64,000 nt of DNA, from positions 1,178,001 to 1,242,000 of the forward strand of contig NZ_CP036524.1 in the NCBI RefSeq assembly GCF_008281175.1, written 5' to 3'. Under the pieces are notes generated by a model. That model was not told the origin of the DNA, did no database searches, and saw nothing but the letters and a program-made list of their open reading frames with translations. The first letter of the stretch is position 1; each line of letters begins with the position of its first letter. The position numbers were made by a program, and so were the translations under genes. The DNA is from [Clostridium] hylemonae DSM 15053 (GTDB lineage: Bacteria > Bacillota > Clostridia > Lachnospirales > Lachnospiraceae). Below are positions 41,884 to 50,811 of the stretch, piece by piece.

Positions 41884-44184
41884 ATGGGGAGACGAAAGAA
41901 AAAAGCAGCGGCGGCCGTGACCGCGCTTCTCATCACCGCCGGATTCGTTGTATGGTTTCTGGCCGGCAGAAGCGAGGCGGTATTCAGGGAGGAGGACGCT
42001 GTCCACATCGATCCGGATAAGATCGAACAGTCTACGCTTATCGTAGGGACTCATCTGATATACCTCGGTTCCATTACCGATAAGCTGTACGAGACTGCAG
42101 CCGCGTCGGCGGAGGAATCCGGACAGACAGATATATACTACAGATCAGAACTGGGGGACGGCAGGTGGTACGCCGTCAATGATGCCGGATCTTTGGAGGA
42201 TATAAGCGAAAAAGGAAAAGAAATTCCAAAGTCCAGGATAAAGAGCCTATTTTTGACGCATCACACAAAGTCCGACGGATATACGTACCGTCTGAAAGAC
42301 AATAAAAGGGTCAGTGTATATGAGATCAATTCTCCTTATGATCTGGAGGGAATGAAGGAGCTGTCCGCGCTTTCACGGCAGAAAGAGCTGAATGGAAAAG
42401 GCGCGGAGGTGTTCCAGGCCAAAGTAAAAAACAAGGTCACAAAATGGTGTGACAAAAGCCTTGATAAACTGCAGAAAGAAACTGTCCGGCTCAGGACTGC
42501 CGGTGCGGATGCCGAGTGGCTTGATATGCTGGATAAGGCGATGGGAAAGGTAGATGACCTGCGCCGTCATGAAGTATATAAGAAAGTGGATCAGAAAGTT
42601 CAGAAGCTTCTTGACGATGAGGATGGTGCGGATGCGGGATACAACGAAGCGCTCTCCGGGACATTGACTGAGCTGTCGGACCGTCTGGCCGAGACGGACG
42701 GGAATATGCTGAACACAGATCCGGAAGCGATCGAGGAGGAAGAGGAGTCCGGGGATGAGCCGGAGGAAGAGGAACCAGATAATGAGCCGGAAGAAGAGGA
42801 AGAATTTGAGATAACAGTCATGGCAGAGATGGAATCTGAGCTCATATGGCAGTATATTCAGGACCCGGACGACCGTATTCTGACGGATATGGTGACGTTA
42901 CAGCATATCATGGACGGGGTGAGCACGGTTCCGGGAGAAGAGGCGGAGTTTTTGAAGAATAAACTGATCCCGGCCGCGGAAGCGGCATATGCCCGTAACC
43001 CGACTGAGGCTGCCGAAAATGAGCTGGAATATTACAGAAGTGAATGGAATCTGCGTGAAAATGGCACAGAGGAGTCAGGGCAGGAGCTGAGGCAGATGTA
43101 TGATGAGAAAGCAGAGCTTGAGGAGAAGAGACTGGCGGCGCTTGATGAGGAGGACCTGACGGAGGCTAAGCGGATCGAGGCGCTCATCGATGTGAAGAGC
43201 AAAGAGATCCTGGACAGAGAGGACGCCATTTCCAGGGAGACTGCTTCCCTTATAAAGCAGAAGACGGGACTGGAAGCAGAGCTTTCCGGAACCGGGACGG
43301 AGGAAGAGAAAGAGAAGATCCAAAATGAGATAGACAAGCTTGACAGCCGGATCGCCGCCCTTGGGGCCGGTGTTGATGAAGGCACTTCCACAGCCAGGAT
43401 CCAGAAGATGGCAGAGGAGGCGGCAGAAGCAATGGAAGAAGGGGCGGACGGGGCAGCCAGGGCTGCGGAGGCAGTGGATGGGATCGAAGCTCTGTGCGGT
43501 TCCAATCCGGAGCTGGCAGGAAGCAGTCTCAGGAATCTGTATGAAAAGATGGCGGCAAAGAAATATCTGGACGACACGAAGATATATGACAGCATACTTG
43601 ACAGTATCGAGACGGCTCTGGCGGAAAATATGACGGTGCTGGACGGTGAAATAGATGAAAAGGAGGCAGTGCAGATCATGGAAGAGACGGCCGGCAAGGA
43701 TAAGATGGCCGCCCTCATGGGGCTTTCCATGTTCGTGGAGCAGACAGCGGACGCAGGGCTTGAGAATCTGCTGGAAGGAAAAGCAAAAGCCTGGGCAGGG
43801 GAAGAGGATGCGTATGTATTTGCCAGACTTTCCGGCACTGCGGGGATCCGGTACGCTCCGGCTGATGTGACGGCCCGCTATGCGTCTGTCCGGTATGTCT
43901 TTAATGACAATAAAAAAAGAGCAACGCTCGCTTCCAGAAAAACGTACTATCAGTTCACTGCTTTTCAGAGCAGCGTTATAAGGGGACCTGAGGAACAGAA
44001 AGAAAAACTCAGCTTTGCGGCAGGTTTCAAGGGGACCGTCTATATACCGGAAGATTATGTGAAGCAGGAATTTGGGTGTGAAGTTTATGATATACCGGGC
44101 ACCGGTTATTGTATTCTTATAGATCAAGACATAACAGATAAGGCAGCAGAAGTCTGCGATGCACTGTTAGAGAAAGGAGAGTAA
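41884..44184 (+). CDS. Membrane-anchored acidic coiled-coil protein of the CIS locus
   Basis: 766 residues. A lysine-rich start and one helix (about 9-27) anchor it facing outward. Then come a ~130-residue globular part, helical segments, an extreme Glu/Asp stretch (about 283-312), long coiled coils (about 400-560, e.g. ELEEKRLAALDEEDLTEAKRIEALID and ELSGTGTEEEKEKIQNEIDKL) and a C-terminal globular part (about 640-766). It starts three bases after the TolC-like gene and ends four bases before the sheath gene. It is the only long coiled-coil product in the locus apart from its neighbour, so a tape-measure-like or stalk role is possible; its membrane anchor argues for the stalk. Confidence 0.6.
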   Translation: MGRRKKKAAAAVTALLITAGFVVWFLAGRSEAVFREEDAVHIDPDKIEQSTLIVGTHLIYLGSITDKLYETAAASAEESGQTDIYYRSELGDGRWYAVNDAGSLEDISEKGKEIPKSRIKSLFLTHHTKSDGYTYRLKDNKRVSVYEINSPYDLEGMKELSALSRQKELNGKGAEVFQAKVKNKVTKWCDKSLDKLQKETVRLRTAGADAEWLDMLDKAMGKVDDLRRHEVYKKVDQKVQKLLDDEDGADAGYNEALSGTLTELSDRLAETDGNMLNTDPEAIEEEEESGDEPEEEEPDNEPEEEEEFEITVMAEMESELIWQYIQDPDDRILTDMVTLQHIMDGVSTVPGEEAEFLKNKLIPAAEAAYARNPTEAAENELEYYRSEWNLRENGTEESGQELRQMYDEKAELEEKRLAALDEEDLTEAKRIEALIDVKSKEILDREDAISRETASLIKQKTGLEAELSGTGTEEEKEKIQNEIDKLDSRIAALGAGVDEGTSTARIQKMAEEAAEAMEEGADGAARAAEAVDGIEALCGSNPELAGSSLRNLYEKMAAKKYLDDTKIYDSILDSIETALAENMTVLDGEIDEKEAVQIMEETAGKDKMAALMGLSMFVEQTADAGLENLLEGKAKAWAGEEDAYVFARLSGTAGIRYAPADVTARYASVRYVFNDNKKRATLASRKTYYQFTAFQSSVIRGPEEQKEKLSFAAGFKGTVYIPEDYVKQEFGCEVYDIPGTGYCILIDQDITDKAAEVCDALLEKGE

Positions 44185-44188
44185 AGAG

Positions 44189-45874
44189 ATGGCAGATTAT
44201 TTATCACCGGGAGTTTATGTGGAGGAATACGACAATTCTCCCAGAGGAGTGGAAGGAGTCGGCACAAGTACGGCAGGGTTTGTCGGTATGGCGGAAAAGG
44301 GCGCCACATCAGGACCGCCTGTGCTTGTCACGGGATTTGCGGACTTCACGAGAAAATACGGAGGATACTTAAGTGAATTTACACACGGCGAATACCGGTA
44401 TCTTGCGGGGGCTGTGGAACAGTTTTTTGCCAACGGGGGGACCCGTCTGTTTATAGCGCGTGTCGTTCCGGAAGACGCAAAGGCCGCGGAAGGGACGGCG
44501 GGCAATGTGACTTTGAGGGCTAAAAACGAGGGGGCGTGGGGCAACAAGATCACCGTGTCGGTCAAAGCTTACGCGAAGCGCAGGATGCAGCTTCTTGAAA
44601 AGCTGACCGATAAGAAATACCGCGCCAAATCCGTCTCCGGGTTTGAGGAAGGCAGTATTGTCAAAGCCGGTGAGGCTTACAACCGGATCACAGCGATCCA
44701 GGGGCTGGAGGTCACGTTTGAGGAAGCCTTTAAGGAAGATATGGCAGACGACAGCCTTGTGCCGGAGAAAGTGCTTTATCTGGCAGAGTTCCAGGCAGAT
44801 ATCCGCTGTGGTGACGAGGCGGAAGTCTTTGAAGAACTGAACATGAATCCTTTGTCCAGAAATTATGCGCCGTCCAGACTGTCGGCCAGCAGCATTGTGG
44901 AGGTGTCCGCCGCACTGCCGGAAGGGATAAAGAACCCGGCGGAGCTCTTTGCGGGGGCGGAAGAAGCAGTGATCACACTGGAAGGCGGATCAGACGGAAC
45001 ACTGGAGGAGGTGAATGACGGCACATTTATCGGAAAGAACGAACAGGCCGGCAAGCGTACCGGCATTCAGGCATTTCTGGAGAATTCGTTCGTGAGTATT
45101 ATGGCGGTCCCCGGTATAACGAGCCCGGAGGTGGTCGTATCTCTTGTGAACCATTGTGAGAATACGAAGAGCCGGTTTGCGGTGATCGACATGCCGAAGG
45201 ATATGACGGACCCGGCGGAACTGCTCGCCTACAGGGAGATGCTGGACAGCACATATGCGGCCATGTATCACCCGTGGATCCAGGTGTTTGACCGTTCCTG
45301 CCAGAAGCCCTCTTACTTTCCGCCGTCCGGCGCGGTCGCAGGTGTATATGCGAGGACAGATACGGCGCGTGGCGTACATAAGGCGCCTGCCAACGAGACG
45401 ATCGCCTGCACCGGCTTAAGTGTCAATTATGCAAAGGGGGAGCAGGACATACTGAATCCTGCGGGTGTGAACCTCATACGCGCGCTTCCCGGGCAGGGCA
45501 TCCGCATATGGGGAGCCAGGACGGCCAGCAGCAACGCGTCATTTAAATATGTGAACATCCGGCGCCTTTTTATCTATGTGGAAGAGAGCATCAAGGCGAA
45601 TACAAACTGGGTCGTGTTTGAGCCAAATGATGAGGCGCTCTGGAACAGGGTGCGCACATCCATCTCTTCTTTTCTTGAGACATTGTGGAGAAATGGAATG
45701 CTGGCCGGCGCCTCGGCGGGAGAGAGCTTCTTTGTGGATATCGGGCCCTCGACGATGAGCCAGGATGACATTCAGAACGGGCGGCTCATCTGCAATATCG
45801 GTATCGCGCCGGTGCGTCCGGCAGAGTTTGTCATATTCCGCGTGACACAGAATACGGCGGAATCAGGAGCGTAA
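44189..45874 (+). CDS. Contractile tail sheath protein (Pvc2-4/Afp2-4-like)
   Basis: A 561-residue phage tail sheath family protein. The N terminus has the family signature YLSPGVYVEEYDNSPRGVEGV, then TAGFVGMAEKG and FFANGGTRLFIARV. The C-terminal third carries the conserved core (LNPAGVNLIRALPGQGIRIWGAR, YVNIRRLFIYVEESI, WVVFEPNDEALWNRVRTSI). Many sheath subunits wrap the tube and contract to drive it out. Only one sheath gene is present, unlike Pvc/Afp, which have three. GAAAGGAG precedes the ATG. Confidence 0.95.
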   Translation: MADYLSPGVYVEEYDNSPRGVEGVGTSTAGFVGMAEKGATSGPPVLVTGFADFTRKYGGYLSEFTHGEYRYLAGAVEQFFANGGTRLFIARVVPEDAKAAEGTAGNVTLRAKNEGAWGNKITVSVKAYAKRRMQLLEKLTDKKYRAKSVSGFEEGSIVKAGEAYNRITAIQGLEVTFEEAFKEDMADDSLVPEKVLYLAEFQADIRCGDEAEVFEELNMNPLSRNYAPSRLSASSIVEVSAALPEGIKNPAELFAGAEEAVITLEGGSDGTLEEVNDGTFIGKNEQAGKRTGIQAFLENSFVSIMAVPGITSPEVVVSLVNHCENTKSRFAVIDMPKDMTDPAELLAYREMLDSTYAAMYHPWIQVFDRSCQKPSYFPPSGAVAGVYARTDTARGVHKAPANETIACTGLSVNYAKGEQDILNPAGVNLIRALPGQGIRIWGARTASSNASFKYVNIRRLFIYVEESIKANTNWVVFEPNDEALWNRVRTSISSFLETLWRNGMLAGASAGESFFVDIGPSTMSQDDIQNGRLICNIGIAPVRPAEFVIFRVTQNTAESGA

Positions 45875-45900
45875 ATAGAAAGGACAGGAGGTAAAAAATT

Positions 45901-46443
45901 ATGCCAGGAGAAGAAAACGGAGGATACAGCTATCCTTTGACCAATATGAACTTCCTCGTTACATTCGGGGAGAATTTGACGGCGGCCTTTACGGAAGTGA
46001 GCGGGGTGGAGGCGACGGTGGAGGAGATCGAATTCCGTCAGGGGAATTCCACAAGCCTTGCGCCTGTAAAGATACCGGGGCTTATCAAACACGGCAGCGT
46101 GACGATGAAAATGGGCTACACGACAGACAACCAGCTCATAAACTGGATCTATAACTGTATCAAAGAGCAGCGAACGGGATTTGCGCGTAAGGATGTAACG
46201 ATCGAGCTTATCGATATCCGGACGGAGTCACCCGCACAGCCGGTGCAGACAGACGCGGCCCGGCCGGCGTGGAAACTGAAAAATGCGTGGGTAACAAAAT
46301 ATTCGGCGCCGGATCTCAATGCATCGGGCAAAGAAGTTGCCATTGAATCGATCGAGCTTGCTTATGAAGAACTCGTGACTCCGGGCGGCGCAGCCGCAGG
46401 AGGCGGAGAGTCTGCAGGCGGAGGCGGAGAGTCTGCCACATAA
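45901..46443 (+). CDS. Inner tube protein (Pvc1/Afp1-like, gp19 family)
   Basis: 180 residues of the phage tail tube family: YPLTNMNFLVTFGENLTAAFTEVSGVE, an EFRQGNSTSLAPVKIPGLIKHG segment and the C-terminal LKNAWVTKYSAPDLNASGKEVAIESIELAYEEL. It stacks as hexamer rings inside the sheath. The last ~20 residues are a Gly/Ala/Ser-rich tail (GGAAAGGGESAGGGGESAT) beyond the fold. A strong AGGAGG site precedes the ATG. It directly follows the sheath gene. Confidence 0.93.
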   Translation: MPGEENGGYSYPLTNMNFLVTFGENLTAAFTEVSGVEATVEEIEFRQGNSTSLAPVKIPGLIKHGSVTMKMGYTTDNQLINWIYNCIKEQRTGFARKDVTIELIDIRTESPAQPVQTDAARPAWKLKNAWVTKYSAPDLNASGKEVAIESIELAYEELVTPGGAAAGGGESAGGGGESAT

Positions 46444-46486
46444 TAAGGTTTACGCCGTATGACAGAGGAAAAGGAGGAATGATATC

Positions 46487-46849
46487 ATGCAGACCGTATA
46501 TGAGTTTACGCTGCCGAAAGGATATATGGACGCCCAGGGAGGCATACACAGGAAAGGGAAGATGCGCCTGGCTACGGCAGGTGATGAGATACGGGCGACG
46601 AGGGATCCGAGGGTCGTCTCCAACCCGTCGTACCTGACGCTCGTTGTACTTTCCTATGTGATCACAGAGCTGGAGGGCGTGGAGATCATGACAGCGGGCG
46701 TCATCGAGCAGCTTTTTACGGCAGACCTTGCCTTTCTTCAGGATATGTATGAGAGGATAAACGACGTGGAGCCGCCCCGGACAGTGGTGACATGTCCGGC
46801 GTGCGGACATGTGCATGAAGTTCCGGTAAATTTTACACGGGAGGGATAA
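46487..46849 (+). CDS. CIS/phage tail assembly protein with C-terminal zinc knuckle
   Basis: 120 residues: an N-terminal beta-rich part (FTLPKGYMDAQGGIHRKGKMRLATAGDEI), a helical centre (LSYVITELEGVEIMTAGVIEQLFTADLAFLQDMYERIN) and a CPACGH-V-H ending that could bind zinc. This layout is common in CIS and phage loci between tube and baseplate genes, where it is annotated as a tail assembly protein. Its place before the Pvc6-like gene fits that. The exact role is not known. AAGGAGG precedes the ATG. Confidence 0.8.
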   Translation: MQTVYEFTLPKGYMDAQGGIHRKGKMRLATAGDEIRATRDPRVVSNPSYLTLVVLSYVITELEGVEIMTAGVIEQLFTADLAFLQDMYERINDVEPPRTVVTCPACGHVHEVPVNFTREG

Positions 46850-47040
46850 CCCTCTATCCGGAAGAAGAACTGTACAGGGAAATGTCCTTTATCGCTTATT
46901 ATTACCACTGGAGCCAGGAGGAGGTCATGGCGCTGGAGCACAGGGAGCGCAGACGGTGGTGCGATGAGATATCTGTCATAAACAGAGGACAGAGCCCGTC
47001 CGCGGGAAGAGAAAAAAGTATACTGGAGTGGAAACTTTGA
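46846..47040 (+). CDS. Small Pvc6/Afp6-like (DUF6760-type) protein with apparent ATA start
   Basis: About 64 residues with a recognisable pattern: LYPEEELYREMSFIAYYYHWSQEEVMALEHRERRRW in outline, the signature of the short protein found in CIS loci between tube and adaptor genes. The frame from ATA at 46846 overlaps the previous stop (ATAA), exactly where related loci would have ATGA, behind GGGAGG. The first standard start is ATG at 46882, which would drop the conserved LYPEEELYRE. So either ATA is used or the gene has a weakened start. It ends overlapping the next ATG. Confidence 0.65.
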   Translation: MTLYPEEELYREMSFIAYYYHWSQEEVMALEHRERRRWCDEISVINRGQSPSAGREKSILEWKL

Positions 47041-47462
47041 TGAGTGATATGGTAATGAACATGAATTTCCTGCTGACCCTTGGAGAGAAAGTGATTCCAT
47101 GCAGGAGTATCCACGGTTTTCACAGGGAGTGTGAGCAGGAGTATATTCAGGAGGGCGGACTCAACGGCTATGTCCATATGCGTCCGAAGCCGGCGTCCGC
47201 TCCCTCGACACTTGAGATCGAGCGGTATGTGACAGGAGACTTTGAAGACGCATTGCCAAACGGAGAATGCCTGGATAAGGATCTTATACTGCAGGTGGGG
47301 ATCGGCAGGGAGGGGGAGAAGAGTCCCTCCATGAAGCTGACATTCAAAGGATGCAAAGTGACGCAGAAAAGCTACGGAGAAATAAATGCGGAAAAGGGCG
47401 GTATCTTTGTGGAGACGACGACGGTCAGCTATCAGGAACTGAAAGTGGGTGACAGGATGTGA
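47040..47462 (+). CDS. Second tube-like protein (Pvc5/Afp5-like)
   Basis: 140 residues similar in layout to gp19-family tube proteins (MNFLLTLGEKVIPCRSIHGFHRE, EGGLNGYVHMRPKP, LEIERYV, VETTTVSYQELKVGDRM). It probably forms the first tube ring on the baseplate. The ATG at 47040 overlaps the previous TGA; an upstream in-frame GTG (47028) is the alternative, with GGAG located between. It overlaps the next gene by four bases. Confidence 0.75.
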   Translation: MSDMVMNMNFLLTLGEKVIPCRSIHGFHRECEQEYIQEGGLNGYVHMRPKPASAPSTLEIERYVTGDFEDALPNGECLDKDLILQVGIGREGEKSPSMKLTFKGCKVTQKSYGEINAEKGGIFVETTTVSYQELKVGDRM

Positions 47463-47962
47463 GAACAACGGAAGCATTTAACAGAAAGATCACGGTACTT
47501 TATGACCGTGACATCCGGCGCATCCGGCCAAAGAAACTGTCGCACTTAAGCGGCACGTCCCAGGTCGTACAAGTGAAGGAGGGCGATGTGCGGTATTCGC
47601 ATCAGATGAACCTGCGCGTGGATGAACGGCCGCATATCACGCTGAAGCTGCTTGCCGGACTTACTTATCAGGAAGAGCTGGAACAGAGGTCATATGTGCG
47701 CCGAATGAAAAAGGCTGAGCTTGTCTATAAGAACCTTGAACAGACGGCGGATGCGGCCGGGCTCGTCAGAGAGCTGGAGGCAAAGAACAGGACACAGGTG
47801 AAGATAAATGAGATGAAAAAGGAGCTCGTCCGGGAGAGTAAAGAGGAAGTCCACTATATTGTGCGAAAGCAGATGCAGGAGCAGACCGGAGCGCTGACGG
47901 AGAAAGTGTACCGCCGCCTGGAACAGAAGCTTCAGGATGAAAAACGGCGCAGAGGGCTTTAA
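47459..47962 (+). CDS. Basic helical CIS protein of unknown function
   Basis: 167 residues from GTG at 47459, coupled to the previous gene (ATGTGA overlap). The N-terminal 60 residues are beta-like (ITVLYDRDIRRIRPKKLSHLSGTSQVVQV, then MNLRVDERPHITLKLL). The rest is one long, highly charged helix or coiled coil (about 75-165). It is too short for a tape measure. It sits between the tube-like and adaptor genes, so an assembly chaperone or tube-initiation factor is possible. I do not recognise a family. Confidence 0.7.
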   Translation: MRTTEAFNRKITVLYDRDIRRIRPKKLSHLSGTSQVVQVKEGDVRYSHQMNLRVDERPHITLKLLAGLTYQEELEQRSYVRRMKKAELVYKNLEQTADAAGLVRELEAKNRTQVKINEMKKELVRESKEEVHYIVRKQMQEQTGALTEKVYRRLEQKLQDEKRRRGL

Positions 47963-47976
47963 AAGGAGGACCGGAC

Positions 47977-48441
47977 GTGGTAGAAAAGGCCTGGATAGAA
48001 TTTAAAGATATTGTGACAGACAGCGGGGACGGCACGGTGTTCTATGTGCCGTTCAATCCGACAGAACTGAACTTTGAGGCGGGGGCAGAGAAAGATGAGG
48101 AAAAGAAAACTGGCGCGCGCGGAATGAATGTGCGCCTCAGGATGAAGCTTATCTTCGATAAAAGCCTTGAGATGGAGAGTGTGCAGGAGGATACGCAGCG
48201 TTTTCTCAGCGCGGCCAGAGACCCGCTGAAAAGACGGGTGCTCTTTCAGTGGAACAAAATATTTTTTGACGGACTGCTGGAGCGGATGTCCGCAGTTTAT
48301 GAGATGTTCACGGAAGACGGCCATCCGGTGCGGGCAAGGGTCGATCTGACGATCGCCGGCAGAAGCGGCAGTATGGCCGAGGAGGAATGGTACAAAGACT
48401 ACAGAGAATTATTTTTCTCAAAGAGGTTTGACAAATGTTAA
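47977..48441 (+). CDS. CIS tube-adaptor protein 1 (Pvc7/Afp7-like, no LysM)
   Basis: 154 residues matching the N-terminal CIS_tube-type domain of Pvc7/Afp7: FYVPFNPTELNFEAGAEKDEE, LIFDKSLEMESVQEDTQRFL, FQWNKIFFDGLLERMSAVYEMFTEDGHPVRARVDLTI. Pvc7/Afp7 carries a C-terminal LysM domain that this protein lacks. It should connect tube and spike hub. The start is GTG with AAAGGAGGA upstream. It overlaps the paralogous gene by seven bases. Confidence 0.82.
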   Translation: MVEKAWIEFKDIVTDSGDGTVFYVPFNPTELNFEAGAEKDEEKKTGARGMNVRLRMKLIFDKSLEMESVQEDTQRFLSAARDPLKRRVLFQWNKIFFDGLLERMSAVYEMFTEDGHPVRARVDLTIAGRSGSMAEEEWYKDYRELFFSKRFDKC

Positions 48442-48884
48442 AAAAAGCAGTGCTTACAGTGCCGGGAGAAAAAGGTGATTTTCATTCCCTGGAGGTACAG
48501 TATAACCCGTCCACTCTGAACCTGTCGGTCTCAGCCAGGTCAGCCGCTTATGAAAACCCGCAGACGCATAAGATGCACGATCAGGTGGACCAGAATACGG
48601 ACAGCGGCGAGCTTACTCTGTCCTTTGATCTGGTCATAGATGATGACGGGGGCCGGGATGTGAGAAAGACGCTCCAGGGATTTCTCGGCATGATGTTTCA
48701 GGAGAGTTCGAGAAAAATTGCCTTCGGGTGGGGAGACATGAATTTTGAAGGTTCGCTGGAGCACATAAATGCTTCTTTTGACATGTTTGACAGCAGCGGA
48801 ACGCCAGTCAGAGGAAAAGTGCATATGGAGATCGCACAGCGGGACTTTAAAGGGGTGGTTAATGATGAATTACGACAGCCTTAA
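48435..48884 (+). CDS. CIS tube-adaptor protein 2 (Pvc7/Afp7-like, no LysM)
   Basis: A 149-residue paralogue of the preceding protein: VQYNPSTLNLSVSARS, LTLSFDLVIDDDGGRDVRKTLQGFL, FGWGDMNFEGSLEHINASFDMFDSSGTPVRGKVHMEI. Two tandem single-domain copies may assemble together in the ring that caps the spike. It overlaps the spike-hub gene by 23 bases. Confidence 0.82.
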   Translation: MLKKAVLTVPGEKGDFHSLEVQYNPSTLNLSVSARSAAYENPQTHKMHDQVDQNTDSGELTLSFDLVIDDDGGRDVRKTLQGFLGMMFQESSRKIAFGWGDMNFEGSLEHINASFDMFDSSGTPVRGKVHMEIAQRDFKGVVNDELRQP

Positions 48885-49995
48885 AAATGTGTACGGGAAC
48901 TTTCAGCTGCCGAAGGCAGAGGTTTTAGTGGAAGGAAAAAGCTTTGGGGAGAACAGGGCGGGAATGCTTATTGATGAGGTGCGGGTGGAGTTAAGCTGTG
49001 GATTTGAAGCGGCAGAAGCTGTATTTTGCATCACCGGCTGTGTGGACCTGGACACCGGAATGTATAAAACAAAAGAGCTTAAGCCGTTCATACTGCTTGG
49101 TTCTTATGTGCTGATCAAAATGGGATACCGGTCCGGGACAAAAGAAGTGTTCCGGGGGTTTATCTCACGCACGGAATTTGTGAATGAGGACGGCACTCCG
49201 TCTGTGGAGGTGACCTCCGTGGATGTGAAAGGTATTATGATGGCAAATACGTATGCCAGACAGCTGAAGGCGAGATATGTCAGCGACGCGGTCAGAGAGC
49301 TTTTTGATAAACCGTCCTATCAGGAACTGTCCGCCCGGGGCATCATCGGGAAGCTGGACATCCCGCCTACCCCGGATAAGACAAGAGGAGAGGCAGATAA
49401 AAATCTTGTATCCATAGAAATGGTGTCGGAAAGTGATTATGAGTTTGCCGTCAGATGGGCAAGGAGAAGCGGCTGTGAGTTTTATACCTCTCTAGGGACA
49501 GTACGTTTCAGAAAAGCCCGCTCGGATGAAAAGACTTATTTTACGCTGGGACCGGGGGACGGCATGACGCAGTACCGTATATCGTATGATGTGAGCCCTC
49601 TGGCGGGCAAGGCAGAGATACGGGGGATGGAAGACGGCAGAGGAGAGGTCATAAAGGCAAAAAAGAAGATAAGCCGCCGCATATCTCTTGGCAATTACGC
49701 CGGAAAGCTTGTTGACCAGTCTGAAAAAATATATATAGACAGCACGCTGCGCTCAAAAGAAGAGGCGGCGGAGCGGCTCGAATATCTGGCGGAACGGACG
49801 GCATACCGGTTCGGGACATTTGAATGTGAATGTGTGGGAGTGCCGGAACTTCTGCCGGGAAGGTATATAGAAGTAGAGGGGCTTGGAAGTCCGGCAGACA
49901 ACCGTTTCTATGTGGAAGAGGTCCTGCACAGCATGGACAGTCTGTCCGGCTACAGGTGCCGTATAAAGGGAAGAACGGATAAGTTAAAAGACTGA
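48862..49995 (+). CDS. Spike hub, gp27-like / phage late control D half of a VgrG-type spike
   Basis: 377 residues corresponding to the N-terminal hub of VgrG/Pvc8: SCGFEAAEAVFCITG, LGSYVLIKMGYRSGTKEVFRGFISRTEF, SESDYEFAVRWARRSGCEFYTSLGTVRFR, AAERLEYLAERTAYRFGTFECECVGVPELLPGRYIEVEGLG. It lacks the OB-fold and needle, which are in the next gene. The frame is open farther upstream, but the ATGs at 48862 and 48865 fit AAGGGGTGG. It trimerises to join tube and needle. Confidence 0.85.
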   Translation: MMNYDSLKNVYGNFQLPKAEVLVEGKSFGENRAGMLIDEVRVELSCGFEAAEAVFCITGCVDLDTGMYKTKELKPFILLGSYVLIKMGYRSGTKEVFRGFISRTEFVNEDGTPSVEVTSVDVKGIMMANTYARQLKARYVSDAVRELFDKPSYQELSARGIIGKLDIPPTPDKTRGEADKNLVSIEMVSESDYEFAVRWARRSGCEFYTSLGTVRFRKARSDEKTYFTLGPGDGMTQYRISYDVSPLAGKAEIRGMEDGRGEVIKAKKKISRRISLGNYAGKLVDQSEKIYIDSTLRSKEEAAERLEYLAERTAYRFGTFECECVGVPELLPGRYIEVEGLGSPADNRFYVEEVLHSMDSLSGYRCRIKGRTDKLKD

Positions 49996-50009
49996 CGGAG
50001 GAGGAGCAT

Positions 50010-50762
50010 ATGTCTTTTTATGACGAGATGGAAGCGATCAGCATGGGGCAGATGAGCAGGATGGAAAACGGGGGTGAACGGATATATGGCGTCGTTCTTG
50101 GCATTGTAGTCGAGAATTACAAAAAGGAACTGCCCGGTATGGTACAAGTACAGATACCGGTCCGGGACGAAGAAAATTCCATATACCGGTGGGCCAAAAC
50201 GGCCCATATGTACAGCGGCAGGGAATGGGGGCAGTACATTCAGCCGGAGATCGGAGATCAGGTTCTGCTCGTCTTTGAACACGGCAATATCGAGCGTCCC
50301 TTTATCATCGGTTCTGTGCCGAGGAACAACGACAAGTTTATCAGCCAGTCTTCAAAAGAGCAGAACGAGACGAAGCGGATCGTCTCCAGGCATGGAAATG
50401 AGATCTCCATTGCGGACGTCAAGGACAGCGACGGGGAAAAAGACAGCATCCGGATACAGACGAGCGGCGGAGGACAGAGTATTTCTCTTGAAAATGAGAA
50501 AAGCCAGATCGTGATAAAAGCAGAAGAAAAGCTCATTTTCAAGGTGGGCGACTCTATCACTGTAACATTGAACGGAAAAAGCGGAAAGGTCACGATAGAT
50601 GCCAAACAGGTAAATATCAGCGCCAGCGATTCCATGAAGTATGAGACGGACGGGGCAGCCACTCTGTCCGGCCAGAATACGGTCATAAAGGCATCCACAG
50701 GACTGAAGCTTGAGAGCAACGGGATGGCGTCGGTGAAGGGCAGTGCAGTGAACATCGGGTAG
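50010..50762 (+). CDS. Spike needle, gp5-like OB-fold and beta-helix half of a VgrG-type spike
   Basis: 250 residues. The N-terminal OB-fold (about 25-100: YGVVLGIVVENYKKELPGMVQVQIPVRDE, WGQYIQPEIGDQVLLVFEHGNIERPFIIG) is followed by a repetitive beta-helix-like needle (about 120-250: ISLENEKSQIVIKAEEKLIFKVGDSITVTLNGKSGKVTIDA, then INISAS-like strands). Together with the previous gene it makes a complete spike. The DUF4280 protein encoded later may cap its tip. AGGAGGAG precedes the ATG. Confidence 0.9.
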   Translation: MSFYDEMEAISMGQMSRMENGGERIYGVVLGIVVENYKKELPGMVQVQIPVRDEENSIYRWAKTAHMYSGREWGQYIQPEIGDQVLLVFEHGNIERPFIIGSVPRNNDKFISQSSKEQNETKRIVSRHGNEISIADVKDSDGEKDSIRIQTSGGGQSISLENEKSQIVIKAEEKLIFKVGDSITVTLNGKSGKVTIDAKQVNISASDSMKYETDGAATLSGQNTVIKASTGLKLESNGMASVKGSAVNIG

Positions 50763-50811
50763 ACAGGGCATGCGCCGTCAAATGAGCCGGTGTAAATACA
50801 GGAGGAAGAGG

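Noticed and set aside
42600-43838. Long serine-rich frames on the - strand opposite the acidic coiled-coil gene
   Set aside because: They are the mirror of Glu/Ala-rich codons on the + strand, without ribosome sites or family resemblance.
36221-44184. Type VI secretion membrane complex (TssJLM) homologues
   Set aside because: None of the membrane proteins shows TssL, TssM or TssJ features, and the AAA+ protein is not ClpV-like.
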